DNA from: Anisodus tanguticus
Taxonomy: Eukaryota > Streptophyta > Magnoliopsida > Solanales > Solanaceae
Assembly (NCBI GenBank): GCA_034509755.1
Contig: CM067549.1
Coordinates: 48,323,052-48,387,051, forward strand
Direction of reading: 5' to 3'
Length of the DNA: 64,000 nt
Part shown: positions 46,433 through 58,200 of the stretch, one piece after another
Layout: the number at the start of each line of letters is the position of its first letter
Numbering within the stretch: position 1 is the first letter of the stretch
Translations under genes and position numbers: made by a program
The notes under the pieces: generated by a model
The model's database searches: none
Seen by the model: the letters and a program-made list of their open reading frames with translations, nothing else
Told to the model about the DNA's origin: nothing

Positions 46433-46922
46433 AATAATTTAAACTATCAAGTGCATTAGAACTAACTAACATGGAGTTCATCATTTCTTTCAGTGTTCTA
46501 TTTTTCCTTTCAACTACTCCATTAGACTCATATGAATAAGGCGAAGTTATTTCATGAATAATCCCTTCTTTCTCACAAAAAATATTTAAAGATAAATATT
46601 TTTCACCTTCGTCAGATCTAATTCTCTTGATTTTTCTACTAAGTTGATTTTCAACCTTAGTTTTATAACAAATAAAGGCATTAAAAGCATCATCTTTATT
46701 TCTAAGCAAGTACAAATTAGTAAATTTAGAAAAATCATCAATAAAAATCACATAATATCTTTTACCACCTCTAGTCATAGTCTGCTTTAAATCACCCAAA
46801 TCGGTGTGAATTAAAGATAATAATTCAGTTTCTCTATTTACTAAAAATATGACTTTTTAGTAATTCTAGCTTCAGCACATATTTCATACTTATCAAAATT
46901 ATTTTAGTCTAAATCAGACATT
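46433..46922 (-). pseudogene. integrase fragment of another copia lineage (I)
   Basis: The minus frame shows HTDLGDLKQT, RYYVIFIDDFSKFTNLYLL, KIKRIRSDEGEKY and HEITSPYSYESNGVVERKNRTLKEMM. This is the integrase core of a TNT1-like lineage, clearly different from copies A to G. Upstream codons before 46799 contain stops. No LTR is present; both ends are abrupt. Confidence 0.8.
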
Positions 46923-47966
46923 AAACCAAGTGACACCCAAATAGAAGGTAAGACTTGTCATTAGAGGAGACACCCAAATAGAGGGCATAAATTATAATGA
47001 AACCATCTCCCAGTTGTCAAACTTACTACAGTCAAGTGTCTTTTGTCCTTGGTTGTTAAGGGAAACTGGACAGTCTTCCAACTTGATGTTAACAATATTT
47101 TTTTACATGGTGATTTATCTGAGGATGTATACATGATGATCCCACCTGGTCTTTAAGTTTCTTCTTCTTCCTCTCCTTTGGTTTGCAAGCTCAAGAAGTC
47201 TTTATATGGCCTCAAACAGGCTTTCAGACAGTGGTTTTCAAGAAGATCTGGGTCATGTGCATTATTTCTTAGGGTTGGAAATCCTTCCTCATTTTGGTGG
47301 TTACCTTATGAACCCACACAAGTTCACTTTTGATTTGCTGATTGAGTTCCACTGTTCTCATTTTCCCCCTGTTACTGCTCATTTGGATACTTGTATTAAA
47401 TTGGCCTTAGATATAGGTGATCCTATTGCTGATCCAAGTCTGTACATAAGACTTGTTGGTAAGCTTACTTCTTGCAGCATACTAGGCCTGATATTTCCTT
47501 TGATGTTCAACACCTTAGTCAATTCCTCAACTGTCCAAGAGTCCCTCGTATGTTAGCTGCTCTTCATGTCTAAAGGTACCTTATATCTGCTGCTTATCAG
47601 GGCATCTTATTGAGTTTATCTCCATATTTCTCTCTAGTTGGTTATTCTAATTTTGATTGGGTTGCCTGCCCTTCTTCAAGGAGATCAGTCATTGGTTTTT
47701 ATATTACCCTTTGGTGGGTGTCATGTTTCTTAGAAGTGCAAGAAGCAGCCCACCATAGCTTTGTCATCAACTGAGGCTTAATATAGGGCCTTGCGCAAAG
47801 TGGTTGCTGAAATTGCTTGATTGGTTAGGCTACTTGGTGATCTCGGGTTGTCTATATCTACTCTTGTTCCTATTTTTTGTGACATCCAAGCTGCTCTTCA
47901 GATTGCTAAGAATTCAGTTTTTCATGAGCGTACTAAACACATCAAGATTGATTGTCACTATGTTCG

Positions 47967-48227
47967 TGAAATAAATAATTCTTTGATTATTTTCATTAAT
48001 TGAAAGTTTATATATACAAGTTACATATTTCCATAATAGGAGAATCATATTCTTATTCTATTCCTAAAACCTTATTCTACTCTAACTAAACATTTATGAT
48101 AATACAATAATTATGGTAATACAATACTAATTATATTACAACATTACCTAAACTAGGATACTAAATATTTACCATAAATTATACACAATAATCAGCCAAA
48201 TCCGAGAGCCAATCCGAGACCAATACA
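47967..48227 (-). repeat. 3' LTR of copia G
   Basis: Nearly identical by eye to 50147-50409 (long shared runs such as CCTAAACTAGGATACTAAAT). Confidence 0.85.
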
Positions 48228-49000
48228 GAATTATCATCCAAAAACAGAACATAATACCGATGACCCACAGAATTAGGAACAAGAGACGTCCATAAGTCGC
48301 TATGAATAATATCAAATAGCATTAAAGTATGAGATTTTGAGTCTACAAATGGCAACTTAACAATTTTTCCTAAAGAACAAGATTGACAAATTGGAGTACG
48401 ACTCATACCCTTACATGAAATAAAACTATTTTTATCCAAAGATGACAAAATAGATGACACCGGATGACCAAGACGAGCATGCCACAAGGAAGGATAAATG
48501 GATGCAAAAGCTGACGGCAGGGTTTGACTCGATGGACCGGAACTGGGTGTGATAGGATAAAGATCTCCCCTACTATCACACATCATGAGAGGACTCCCAG
48601 TCTTGAAATCCTTCACAGAGAAACCAAATGGATCAAATTCAATAGAAACAGAATTGTCATTAGTGAATTTACGGACAGACACTAAATTTTTAAACAATTT
48701 GGGGGCATGAAGGGTATTTTTCAAGATAAGGGGTGGATGGGGGGGGGGGGAGACAACGTTTTATGACCATACCCACGAATTGGAATAGAATTACCATTAC
48801 CAACAATTTTACCGCGGGGGTTGCTTAAATTGGAATAAGACGAGAGCGTACCTGAATCGGATGTCATGTGGATAGTAGCCCCGGTGTGTATACCAATTTT
48901 GGTCCGGTGGATTTAAACCAAACGTGTGCATTGCGGCTTCGATATCGGTATGTGTTGGTCCCGCTGTGTGATGGGATTGCGGGGGCCCATGCCCAAGCAC
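48228..49000 (-). pseudogene. copia G protease/integrase remnant
   Basis: The frame from 48724 shows NLVSVRKFTNDNSVSIEFDP, WHARLGHPVSS, CQSCSLGK (the zinc region) and IIHSDLWTS, then reads into the LTR. The protease DTG region near 48870 is out of frame (THRGYYPHD). Confidence 0.78.
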
Positions 49001-49976
49001 CCCTGCTTGCGGTCTCGGCCCAAACTGCTGATGGTTGTAACTGGACTAGGCCGAATTGGGCCTGGATTGCTATTGGGAGGTAAATTGGTCGGGCCCAAAC
49101 TGCTATTGTGGGCCCCACTACCACTGCATAGTGGCCCACCAGTGGCCCCCAGAACTGTTGCTGCTGCTGCTGACCACCGCGAGGACCCCCACCGCCACCA
49201 CCATTCTGTCGGCTACCGTCACAGTTTTTGCCATTTTTTTTATTCCCACCCTTTTTGCCGCCACCGTTGTTGTGGTTTTGGCCCGAGTTGTTCGAAACGC
49301 TAGGATACACTGTGGACTCGGTCATCATGACTACAGGACTAGTACTGGTAGCCGCTCATTTTGTCATGCCTGCTTATTCTAATGTAAGCATAGAACGCGC
49401 CTGATAAAATTGCGGAAGCGGATTGTTTTGCCCTCCCACACCACTATAGGCCTCGGAGAGGCCGGAAACTATTTGGAGGACCAAATGATCATTCTAAACC
49501 GGCGCGCCAACGTTGCGAAGTTGGCCCGCCAATTCCTTTAATCTTTTGCAATAAACCGAAACATTAGGGAAATCTTCCTTGTTGACGTGGGAGAAATCCT
49601 GCTCAAGGGTAACAGCTCTAGAATTTTGATTATCTTGGAATATATCACGTAGTCTATCCCAAGTCGCTTGTGCCGTAGCGTCAGGCTCAATAATTATTTG
49701 CAAAAGGTCGGTAGATATGGTGGAATATATCCACTGAAGGACGGTAGCATCAATAGTCGTCCACAACTTAGGATCATCCTCGCGTTTTGGCACCTCCGTA
49801 TCCTCAGGAGCCGCGGGGATTAAGTGATGGATGACTTGATGCGATCGTGCGTGAATTTTGAACAGATCGGCCCACGTCGCATATTGGACGTTTTCTATTT
49901 CAAGAACGAGAGGGATGTTATTCTTGATGTTAGAAACTGTAAGGGCTGGATGAAACATGTTCCGGGATGTAGACAT
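48864..49976 (-). pseudogene. copia G gag
   Basis: The start MSTSRNMFHPALTVSNIKN at 49976 leads into a UBN2-type capsid domain open to 49494 (LWTTIDATVLQWIYSTIST, TWDRLRDIFQDNQNSRAV). A stop after NVGAPV follows. A later frame gives a Gly/Asn/Lys-rich and Gln-rich tail (GQNHNNGGGKKGG). It is the best-kept gag N-terminus in the window. Confidence 0.8.
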
Positions 49977-50146
49977 ATTGATAGAACAATATGTGATTGA
50001 GGGACTAGGGAGAATTTTTTTTTTTTTGGAAGATGGAGGTTCTCGTCGGCACGAAACCCGAGAGCAAGGTCTCGGATTTTGGCTAGGGATTTCGACGGAA
50101 TTTGGGAGAATTTGGGAGAGAAAATAAACCTAGACTCTTGATACCA

Positions 50147-50409
50147 TGAAAGAAATAATCCCTTAATTATTTTCATTAATTGAAAGGCTATATATACAAA
50201 TTACATATTTCCATAATAGGAGAATCATATTCCTATTCTATTCCTAAAATCTTACTCTACTCTAACTATACATTTATGGTAATACAATAATTATGGTAAT
50301 ACAATACTAATTATATTACAACATTACCTAAACTAGGATACTAAATATTTACCATAAATTATACACAATAATCAGCCAAATACGAAAGCCAATCCGAGAC
50401 CAATATACA
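50147..50409 (-). repeat. 5' LTR of copia G
   Basis: Ends at TTATTTCTTTCA next to the primer site; mate of 47967-48227. The outer edge is blurred by a palindromic TACACATATATA tract. Confidence 0.82.
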
Positions 50410-50599
50410 CATATATATTATGTGTATATTGTGTATATTTAACGGTGATTGTTTGATTGCTTCTCTCATATCTCTTCATTATATTCGTAGTGTTGGTCAA
50501 CTTGCTGACATTATAACCAAGATTTTCCAAGTCCTACTCATCACACATTGCCGGGCAAGCTGGCAGTTTGCACACGCTCCCGCTTGAAGGGGAAGGGGG

Positions 50600-50893
50600 T
50601 GTTGACATTGGCCTAAGACGTTCAGGCCCAATACTTACACCCGGATGATTGGCCCAGTTGGGTTTAAAATGTATTTTGTATAATTGTTTGGTATATTGTA
50701 TAATTGTCGATCAGTCCCTGTAAGATTTGATTTGTGAGTTATAAATAGATAATAGAATATTCTAGAGGAATAATGTAATATTCAGAACTCATTCTTCTTT
50801 TATGGATGAAATAATATCTGATCTTCTCTCATATGAACCTTAGGATTTCCTCTTGATATTTTTGCCTTTATCTCTATCTTCATACTTCTAACA
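50600..50893 (+). repeat. 3' LTR of copia H
   Basis: TGTTGACATTGG to CTTCTAACA, 294 bp, directly after the purine tract. The inner part has the TATAAATAG box (about 50740) and CTCTAG-like words of a promoter. Confidence 0.75.
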
Positions 50894-51061
50894 TACTTAG
50901 ACAGATTCCAAATAAGACAATGCAGTACCAAAAGGATCATAATTCAATTACATTGCACAAGTTCATATTTCACTGATAGAAAAAACTTACCCACATTGCA
51001 TCAAACTTTTTAATTTATCATTATTAAATGATACAAATATATATAAAAGATGAAATAATTG

Positions 51062-51150
51062 CTCTATCTCACAAAGGTAAGAATAAAGTCTGCGTATATC
51101 CTACATTCCTCACACCTCACTTATGAAGTTACATTGTTGTTATTGTTATT
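51062..51150 (+). repeat. degenerate TS-type SINE 3' fragment
   Basis: CTATCTCACAAAGGTAAG, AAAGTCTGCGTATATCCTAC and AAGTTACATTGTTGTTATTG preserve the order of TS SINE 3' words and its TTG-rich tail. Confidence 0.5.
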
Positions 51151-51375
51151 TAATATGTAAAAGATATATATTGTCTATTCATTAATTTGATATAAATATC
51201 GGGTGTACATGATTTTTTTTTGTGTGTGCAATGACCGTGTCGCCATTGTTGTTTAATTAAATCTTCTTTCTCTCTGTTATGTAGGATTTAAACTCGCCCA
51301 TGTGACTCGTTAAAGAAGAAGCACACTTAACCAAGAATCTCTCTGTTTTCGGGACTCTAGTAAAGCAATCTTATC

Positions 51376-51629
51376 GCCCCCAGGGGCACAAGCGAGTTGG
51401 TAAGTGGCAAGGTGATTGGGGTACAACCACTCCGACGTCGCGGGTTCGAATTCGTATGGTGACAGTCTTTACTGAAATATTGCAAGGGTTGTTGCTGGGT
51501 TTGTGTCCCGTTGGTCCTCTCCCTTGCCAGGCTGCCACTCGCGCATATCCCTCGATTTACATCCCACCTGGCCAAGAGGCCTCTGGTACAAGTGGGGGGA
51601 TTTCGCCTTCGGGACTTTCTCCTTCACAA
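51376..51629 (+). mobile_element. full-length tRNA-derived SINE
   Basis: An A-box-like GCACAAGCGAGTTGGTAAGTG and a B box GGGTTCGAATTC mark a pol III promoter. A 254-bp body ends in TTCACAA. A perfect 17-bp target duplication AGTAAAGCAATCTTATC flanks it (51359-51375 and 51630-51646). The 5'-truncated relative lies at 10273. Confidence 0.92.
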
Positions 51630-51669
51630 AGTAAAGCAATCTTATCCATCTCATTATGATTTCTTATAA

Positions 51670-52689
51670 GGTCACTTAACTATCCTCATTGTAATACAAA
51701 AGTCACTTAATTTTATTTTGTAACGTGAAAGTCACTCAACTTTCATCTTTACAACACAAAAGTCATTTATCTTTGTTTTGTAACTGCAAAGTCACTCAAC
51801 TTTCATCTTTGTAAAATTTAAGCTGACGTGACATTTTTAAAAAAGTTAAATCCTTATTTAATATAAACTCACTCATTTTTATCACTTAGTGACCCTCCCT
51901 ACTATGTTGACCCCTATCCACTGAATTTAGTGTGGACTTGGTGAAGATGCCTAAGAAACTGATCAGTAGTGTAAATTTTGTAGAGCAAAAGATTAATATA
52001 ATAATTTTGAAAAAAATCACTACTTCCTGGCTCCTGCACTAACTAAATGAATTGAAACGTTAATTATCGATGTGGCATTTACTTTTTGTGCAATCACTAT
52101 CAACTTCTTATGGTATTCTTTGTAAAATTTAAGTTGCTTGCTCAAGAGAACTGTATTTTGAACATCATAGATGAAGAGAAGAACAAATGTACAACTAGAC
52201 TCACTTGATTTGCGTAATACTTGTGAATAGAATGTGTAAATTTTCTTGAAGAACTGTTACTACTTGCAAATAGCTTAGCAATAGTGTCATAGTAACCGGA
52301 TAAACTTGAGGTAAACTTTTAAGGGCGGAGTAGGGAGGAGAATCCATTCATGTTACCGGTAAAAAATTACTAGTAAAATTTCAGTCCTTAGTGTTTTGTT
52401 ATAAAAATTTGGATAGTGGGTCAGTTTAGTGGGAGCGGATCACCAAATCGTAAAAATGGGTGAGTTTATATTAAATAAGGATTTAACTTTTTAAAAAATG
52501 TCACATCATCAAAAGTTGACTAAAATGATATGAGTGATTTTTGTGTTACAAAGATGAAAGTTAGGTGATTTTTCAGTTACAAAACAAAGTTAAGTGATTT
52601 TTATGTTACAATAACGATAATTGAGTAATTTTTCAGTTACAAAATAAAATAAAATAACTTTTGTGTATAATAAAGATAATTAAGTGACC
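51670..52689. mobile_element. long-TIR DNA element, about 1 kb
   Basis: GGTCACTTAACTATC at the left and GATAATTAAGTGACC at the right start inverted repeats of some 200 bp. Each arm is built of several internal copies of AAGTCACTCAACTTTCATC-type units. The centre shows no ORF. The family could be Mutator-like or foldback; no target duplication could be fixed. Confidence 0.75.
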
Positions 52690-55600
52690 GAGAAATCAAC
52701 TCCATCATTTGGTAGTACTTTAAAAAAAATCTTCAAATGAAAAGATTTCTTTCACAAAAATAGATTAGAAAACCAGTTAGAGTTGAAATGTGAGTGGTTA
52801 TTAATGATCCAACCAAGCCATACCCAAAAAGAACATTGCATGATGGAATCTCATCGAACCAATGACCAAATCTTGGTGCAAAATTCCTCTTTATTTTTTT
52901 TCCTTAGTTTTCCAGTCGGTGTCGAAGCTCGATTAATCTAAATTCACGTAAGAAAATTCTATTTTAAAGTTAAAACCCACCTTATTAAAGACGACTTTAT
53001 TCTCAAAATCTCAAACTCAATGCTTCATTAATGAAAAAGTACTTACCGTCTGTCATAATCTTTGTTCTCGGGGGGGGGGGGGGGTAAAAATGCCCCTTCT
53101 CTTTATTCACGGAAAATGATTCTGACAATGGAGGTCTTGTCATACAGACTGCAGGCCGGTAAACGAATGGGCCTAAGCAAATTGGGCCCTACTCTGATGG
53201 CCCATTTCTTTTGCTGTTATAAATCTGCGATTAGATTATGCGTATAAATGGATTGGACATTTTGACATGACACTCACTCATTGCTCATTAGCACCCAAGT
53301 AAGAAAGGTTCCCAACTTCCAACAGATAACACTTGTTTTAACAAACTAAACAAGGGAAAAAATTGGTCCATCACATAGACGGTCCCTTAAATATGTTGGT
53401 AAATTTAATTTAGACATTTTTATACTATGATTTTATTTAATTGAGCATCTATTATATACCTCCGGCTTAAACTTTTGCATGTCTTCTTAAGAGACGGTTA
53501 GATAGATAACGCTGAAAATATGTCAGATCTTTCAATTTTATGCATTATTCTGAATAAGTTGTAAAACATAAAGTTTATTCCAATTGAGGTTAATACTTAG
53601 AAATTGATGAGGTAACATATTTAAATGTATAAACTAGACTCGAGAAAATTAAAACTTACGTATAAATTCATAACTAAATTAGAAATGGTAATCATCATAT
53701 TAGAAAATTCATCATCTTTTTTATGATGGATAAAAGCGAGAGCTATTTTAGTGGGGGGAAAAAACTCACTCATATCGGAATATATATGTATGTATGTATA
53801 TATGCATGTCACATATTTGCACATGTATTTTTTCAAAAAAAAATTTAGTGTAAACATCTGATACGGATAAATTTATCCATTATATTTCTTCGTTTATAAA
53901 CTCGTCCAAAATGGGGTATAAGGATAGTTACCTAAGCAGGGATTTCGTGAAATTAACCTAGATGTGCGCAAACTAATCTAAATATTACGATTACTAACAA
54001 AAAATAAAAGTAAAATGAAAGTTGTGACCTCCATGCATAGGGACAATAAGTTGTGATGAGATTCTCAAGGGGAATACGGTGGTTATATAACTTATACTAT
54101 TTGTTTCGGTTGTAGCTGATGAATTAAAGTGATATGATATTTTTTGTTGGCCATAACAACAAACAAATAATATAATGACGAATACCCCCTTAAGACTTTT
54201 TGGAATAGTGATGCTTCATAAGAACATGATAACGATAAGGTTTGGTAATAGTACTAGTACTTTTGGATTTTATATAACTCCTTTCTAAAAATAGAAAGAA
54301 AAAAACAATGACGAGTAACAAGTAGAAGTATTTATAAATATATAGATCATATGTTTAAAAATAATTAATTATACCACACACATAATAAACATTGTGTTTT
54401 TTTCACCTTATAGATCACTAAGTGCTTTTTGGAAGGAAAAGAAATGCTTCTAAAGATGGCTGCAAAACAAACACTTCGATAAAAAAAGATTATGGCAATA
54501 TATATTTGACTTAAAAAACAGGATTTACACCAAAGTTATTGATTGTTCTGCCTGACCCATATATTTACTATTGCTAGCTCCGCCCCCAGTGAACATATAT
54601 TTTTTCTGTTCAACCATGCAGTGTACAGAATTCGCCGACCCAATTTATTTAAATTCGCGTCCGTAAGAAAATTTCACTATCAAAGTTTTTAGCTCTATCT
54701 ATCACAGAGGACTCTACTATCATGAATTCGAACGCGAAAACTTCTAGTTAATGGTGGATGAAATTAACCCATTTTACCATCCGTTCTAATATTATTTTCA
54801 CTCAAATACGTTTAATTTTGGAGTTCTTATGAAATTCGATGCATTAGTTTGTATATCACTTTCCATGGTTTTCCAAATTCAATTTTGAAAAAACTTGACA
54901 AAATAGACAACTAATTTTCTCCAAAATAAACAATCTAAAGTCAGCGACCCTTATAGTTTGTCCCCGCTACAATAGAAGTCCCTACTCTAGTCTACTCTAG
55001 CAATTTATCATAATTATTCTTTTCCTTAGCATTTGGCAATGTATTAATGATGAAATAATTCAAACAAAAACTATGTTTTACAATTAATAATTCTTATAGT
55101 CAAACTTTCGCTAGTGAAATTCAATTAAGGCTTCAAAGTGAAAGGTTTGATTTACGCAAATATCCATTTTTAGGTCATTATTTAGATTGTCTTTATTTTC
55201 AACGTTGTGCAAATACTATTACCTTAATGAAATTACCCTCGGACAACGTTATAATCATATCTAATGTTTTCTCATATATCGATAAAATATTAGATTGTGG
55301 TCTAATATTTTATCATAAAAAATTAGTTTGCTCAAAAGAAAATATTAGACTATAATCTAAAAGGTCCAAGAGACTTACAAGATGATTAATTACTAAACAG
55401 TTATTCCAAAAAAGTAATAATTAAATGGGAAAAAAAAATTATAAATGAAATATATATATATATATAGAGAGAGAAGAGGGAAAGAGATTAATTTAATTTA
55501 TATTTATGAAAAGTCCCTTAATATTTTCTTTTTAGAGGATTTAGTCGGTAATGTTTTCAAGTAGTGCATGGAAAATGAATGTTGTGATGGAATCCCTTAT

Positions 55601-56173
55601 TTGAAAATTGGAATGTTCGTCAGATCATAGTCTAAATTAATGAGTGTCACAATGAAATTATTAAAAAATAGACCTTCCACAAGATAAACAAATATTAAAA
55701 ATTATTTAAATCATTTAAATCGCTATCACTTCCATTTTCTTGTGGGTCAACTTTGCTATTATTTTCAAATTGATCTCCTCAATCATGTCAATTTGGTATG
55801 TAGACTAATTCAGATATATTAAATTACTCATCTAACATTAATTAATTTAATCAAAACCGTTTATAGTTTAATTTATTCACCACTCATACATTTGTTGGGG
55901 ATATCTCCTCTTTGATATTCTCCTAGAAGTCCATGCCGGCTAAATATTGATGGAACAAATGATTTAACGAATAGTATCGTATAAAAATAGAATTAAGTGG
56001 AGTAATAATTTTTAAAAAGTCCCATTATAAAATGAAGTGGACGTATACGTAGTTACGTGCATCAAGGCTTAAGCTAAGATGGTGATAAAAATTCTATTTT
56101 AAAGGGTTAATAATTGATCAAATGCTTTTGTTAAATTTATTATTGAGTTATAAGAGGGACATCATGGTACTTA
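52690..56173. other. AT-rich intergenic region
   Basis: No supported gene. It holds a 17-G run (53071-53087), GGCCCA words near 53150-53210, and a one-ended fragment of the MITE family seen at 7441 (53381-53640: CCTTAAATATGTTGGTAAAT and on). It also has TATG-rich microsatellite DNA near 53780, a perfect hairpin at 55281-55314, and an (AT)n(AG)n tract at about 55449-55475. Confidence 0.45.
55281..55314. repeat. perfect 14-bp hairpin
   Basis: GATAAAATATTAGA and its exact inverse surround a 6-base loop (TTGTGG). No further inverted-repeat structure or duplication was found around it. Confidence 0.7.
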
Positions 56174-56479
56174 CTCTCTCCGTCCATTTTTACTTGTTAC
56201 ATTTTGACTTGATACGCTTATTAAGAAGCCAAAAATAGAATGATAATTTACTATATCACCCTTAATTATTGCTAAGTAACCTAATGATTGAAATAAATAA
56301 AACATACTTTAGAAGTTATGGAATCACTAAAATTTTCTTGAACTTATCAAGCCAACAATAAATAATAAGAGTAAAATAGGTGTGAATTGATAAATTATCT
56401 CTTGATTTTCTAAAGTGTAAATTAAAATTAGATAATTATTTATAGTATAGTAGACAAGTAAAAACTGGATGGAGAGAGT
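56174..56479. mobile_element. Stowaway-type MITE, 306 bp
   Basis: CTCTCTCCGTCCATTTTTAC at the left and its inverse ending TGGATGGAGAGAG at the right are flanked by TA on both sides (56172-56173, 56480-56481). Non-coding. Confidence 0.9.
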
Positions 56480-58200
56480 ACTCTAATTAAATAAGTAGAG
56501 AATTTCCATTAATAAGTTTATATATAGAACGACGGCAAAAAGGCAGAGTAAAGTGTTTTTTGCATGAAAGTTGATGATAATTGGATAAAGCAATGATGAA
56601 ACAACAAAGAAGAAGTTTATACATAAGTCATAACTAGTAATTTATCTATATTATTTTAATAGCATGAATATAAATGTTAGTTTCCAAAATATCCTTTCAT
56701 ATGTTGAACCATCTTTATATCCTTAAATATTTATATAATTTAAGGATATAACGTTGAATTACTAATAATTCTAATTCTATTAAACTACCAATCCAATCAC
56801 CGTTACTATTAATATTATTTTATTACTACAAGAAACTTAACTCAAGCTCTAACCCTAATTCTATTGAAACAACCGACTTTATATCCTTATCACTTTCCAA
56901 AAAGGTGGAACTCCTACCCCAGGAGTCCTCACACTCCGGTCCGACAGGTCTGTAAAGGAGATAAATCATGATGATTCAATTGATTTCAAATGTTATATCC
57001 TTATCACTATTACTGCAAAAGAACGTTACTAAGTTTTTTCCTTAGAACATTACTAATTATTACTATACTAATTTTCTAAATGCTTAAAAAGTTCCAATTC
57101 AATTAGGAACCATTGCAGATTTGATTTGTATAAATTTCACCGTATGCTTTCTTCCTCTTCCAGTCAGCAATAGTTCATAGGTTGTTGAAAGACAATACTC
57201 CAAACACATATCATGAACATTTTATCCAATATCTAGGCTTTGAATTCCTAATTAACTAATAATAAAATATTACTAAATTAAGCTACATAATAAATTTGAA
57301 TGAGTCGAGTTATTTTATGGGTTAGGTCTAATATTTAAGTGGACTAAAAATTCACTATCACATATTTAATTAAAGTCATACATATGGGCATTTCACAACT
57401 TCATTAAAAGGAGGAACATTTTTAATCGTAAAAGAGAAATTGGGATTCAATAGGTGAAAGGAGGAGTATTTTTAATCTGAAAACTAACGTTAAGGGCATA
57501 GGGATTCAATAGGTGGAAGAATGACAAATTAAAATAATTTTCAATATGTAGGGGCATTTTGAAAACAATTTATCATTTTACTTCTAAAGACATCGCACAG
57601 GTACAAACGTGTGAATTAATTCAACAATATTGATCAATTTTTGTACTCTTCAAAATTATATTATTCTTGTAATAAATTATGCCGTATTGGATAAATAGAA
57701 GACTTAAAAATTAGTTTTAGAACATATATAAGTTGAAAGTTTATTATTTTGAATACGCATTTCATAGTATTTCACGCAAGATATATTTGTGCAAGCACGA
57801 ACATAGACATTAAAAGCACGAAGGGCCTTAGAAATGTTGATTAACTTTTTGTCCTTCATCAAAACACTCTACAATAGACAAAATCGTCATTTACTATTTC
57901 TTGAAATTATTATTTAATTACCTAATATTTTGAACTTTGAAATCAACTAAAATTCTGTTATTATATTTTTCCTTATTTGAACTATGTAAGAAGTCCTAAT
58001 AATTAGGACCTAAAATTCAACTAAGATTTTACCATTGGTATATCATTATTTGAAACTTATAATTAATAAAATACTTGGCTAAATTAAATTACATCGTATG
58101 TTAAATTTTGATAGAATCAAATTGTTAGACATTACGTGACCCTATGCTACTTACGTGATAAGGATTTGTTAAGTCCTAAAGTATATCTAAGAGTGTAAGA
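56480..58200. other. AT-rich intergenic region
   Basis: No ORF, RNA gene or clear repeat is seen. Confidence 0.4.

Larger units (their letters stand above)
47967..50409 (-). mobile_element. copia G, minus strand, internally deleted
   Basis: Two closely similar LTRs (47967-48227 and 50147-50409) enclose gag and the first half of integrase only. The 3' LTR joins directly to the integrase frame near LFLDDNS, so RT and RNase H are gone. The primer site TGGTATCAAGAGTC lies at 50146-50133. No clear target duplication was found. It is related to F. Confidence 0.85.
47038..50580 (+). pseudogene. copia H pol (RT and RNase H pieces)
   Basis: Domains are broken by deletions, frameshifts (near 47220, 47480, 47560) and stops (47154, 47573, 47778), and by the G insertion at 47967-50409. 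Neither a YVDD box nor an integrase is left. Confidence 0.8.
47020..50893 (+). mobile_element. copia H, partial, interrupted by copia G
   Basis: It has an RT fragment (FQLDVNN.FLHGDLSEDVYM near 47085, KLKKSLYGLKQAF), an internal deletion, the LGHVHYFLGLEI block, and RNase H (CPSSRRSVIGFY, TKHIKIDCHYVRE). After copia G (47967-50409) the end of RNase H continues (RSVGQLADIITK near 50490). A purine tract GAAGGGGAAGGGGG and a 3' LTR follow. The lineage differs from A to F. Confidence 0.82.

Noticed and set aside
48926..49382. Plus-strand ORFs rich in Pro, His and Cys
   Set aside because: They are the antisense of the Gln/Gly/Pro-rich tail of copia G gag on the minus strand.
51062..51150. A CRISPR-like or tandem repeat array
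   Set aside because: The short repeated TTG words are the tail of a TS-type SINE; no regularly spaced repeats are found anywhere in the window.
53062..53247. Short ORF starting in a poly-G run
   Set aside because: The N-terminus is a translated G run, with no recognisable domain, splice sites or leader; probably chance.
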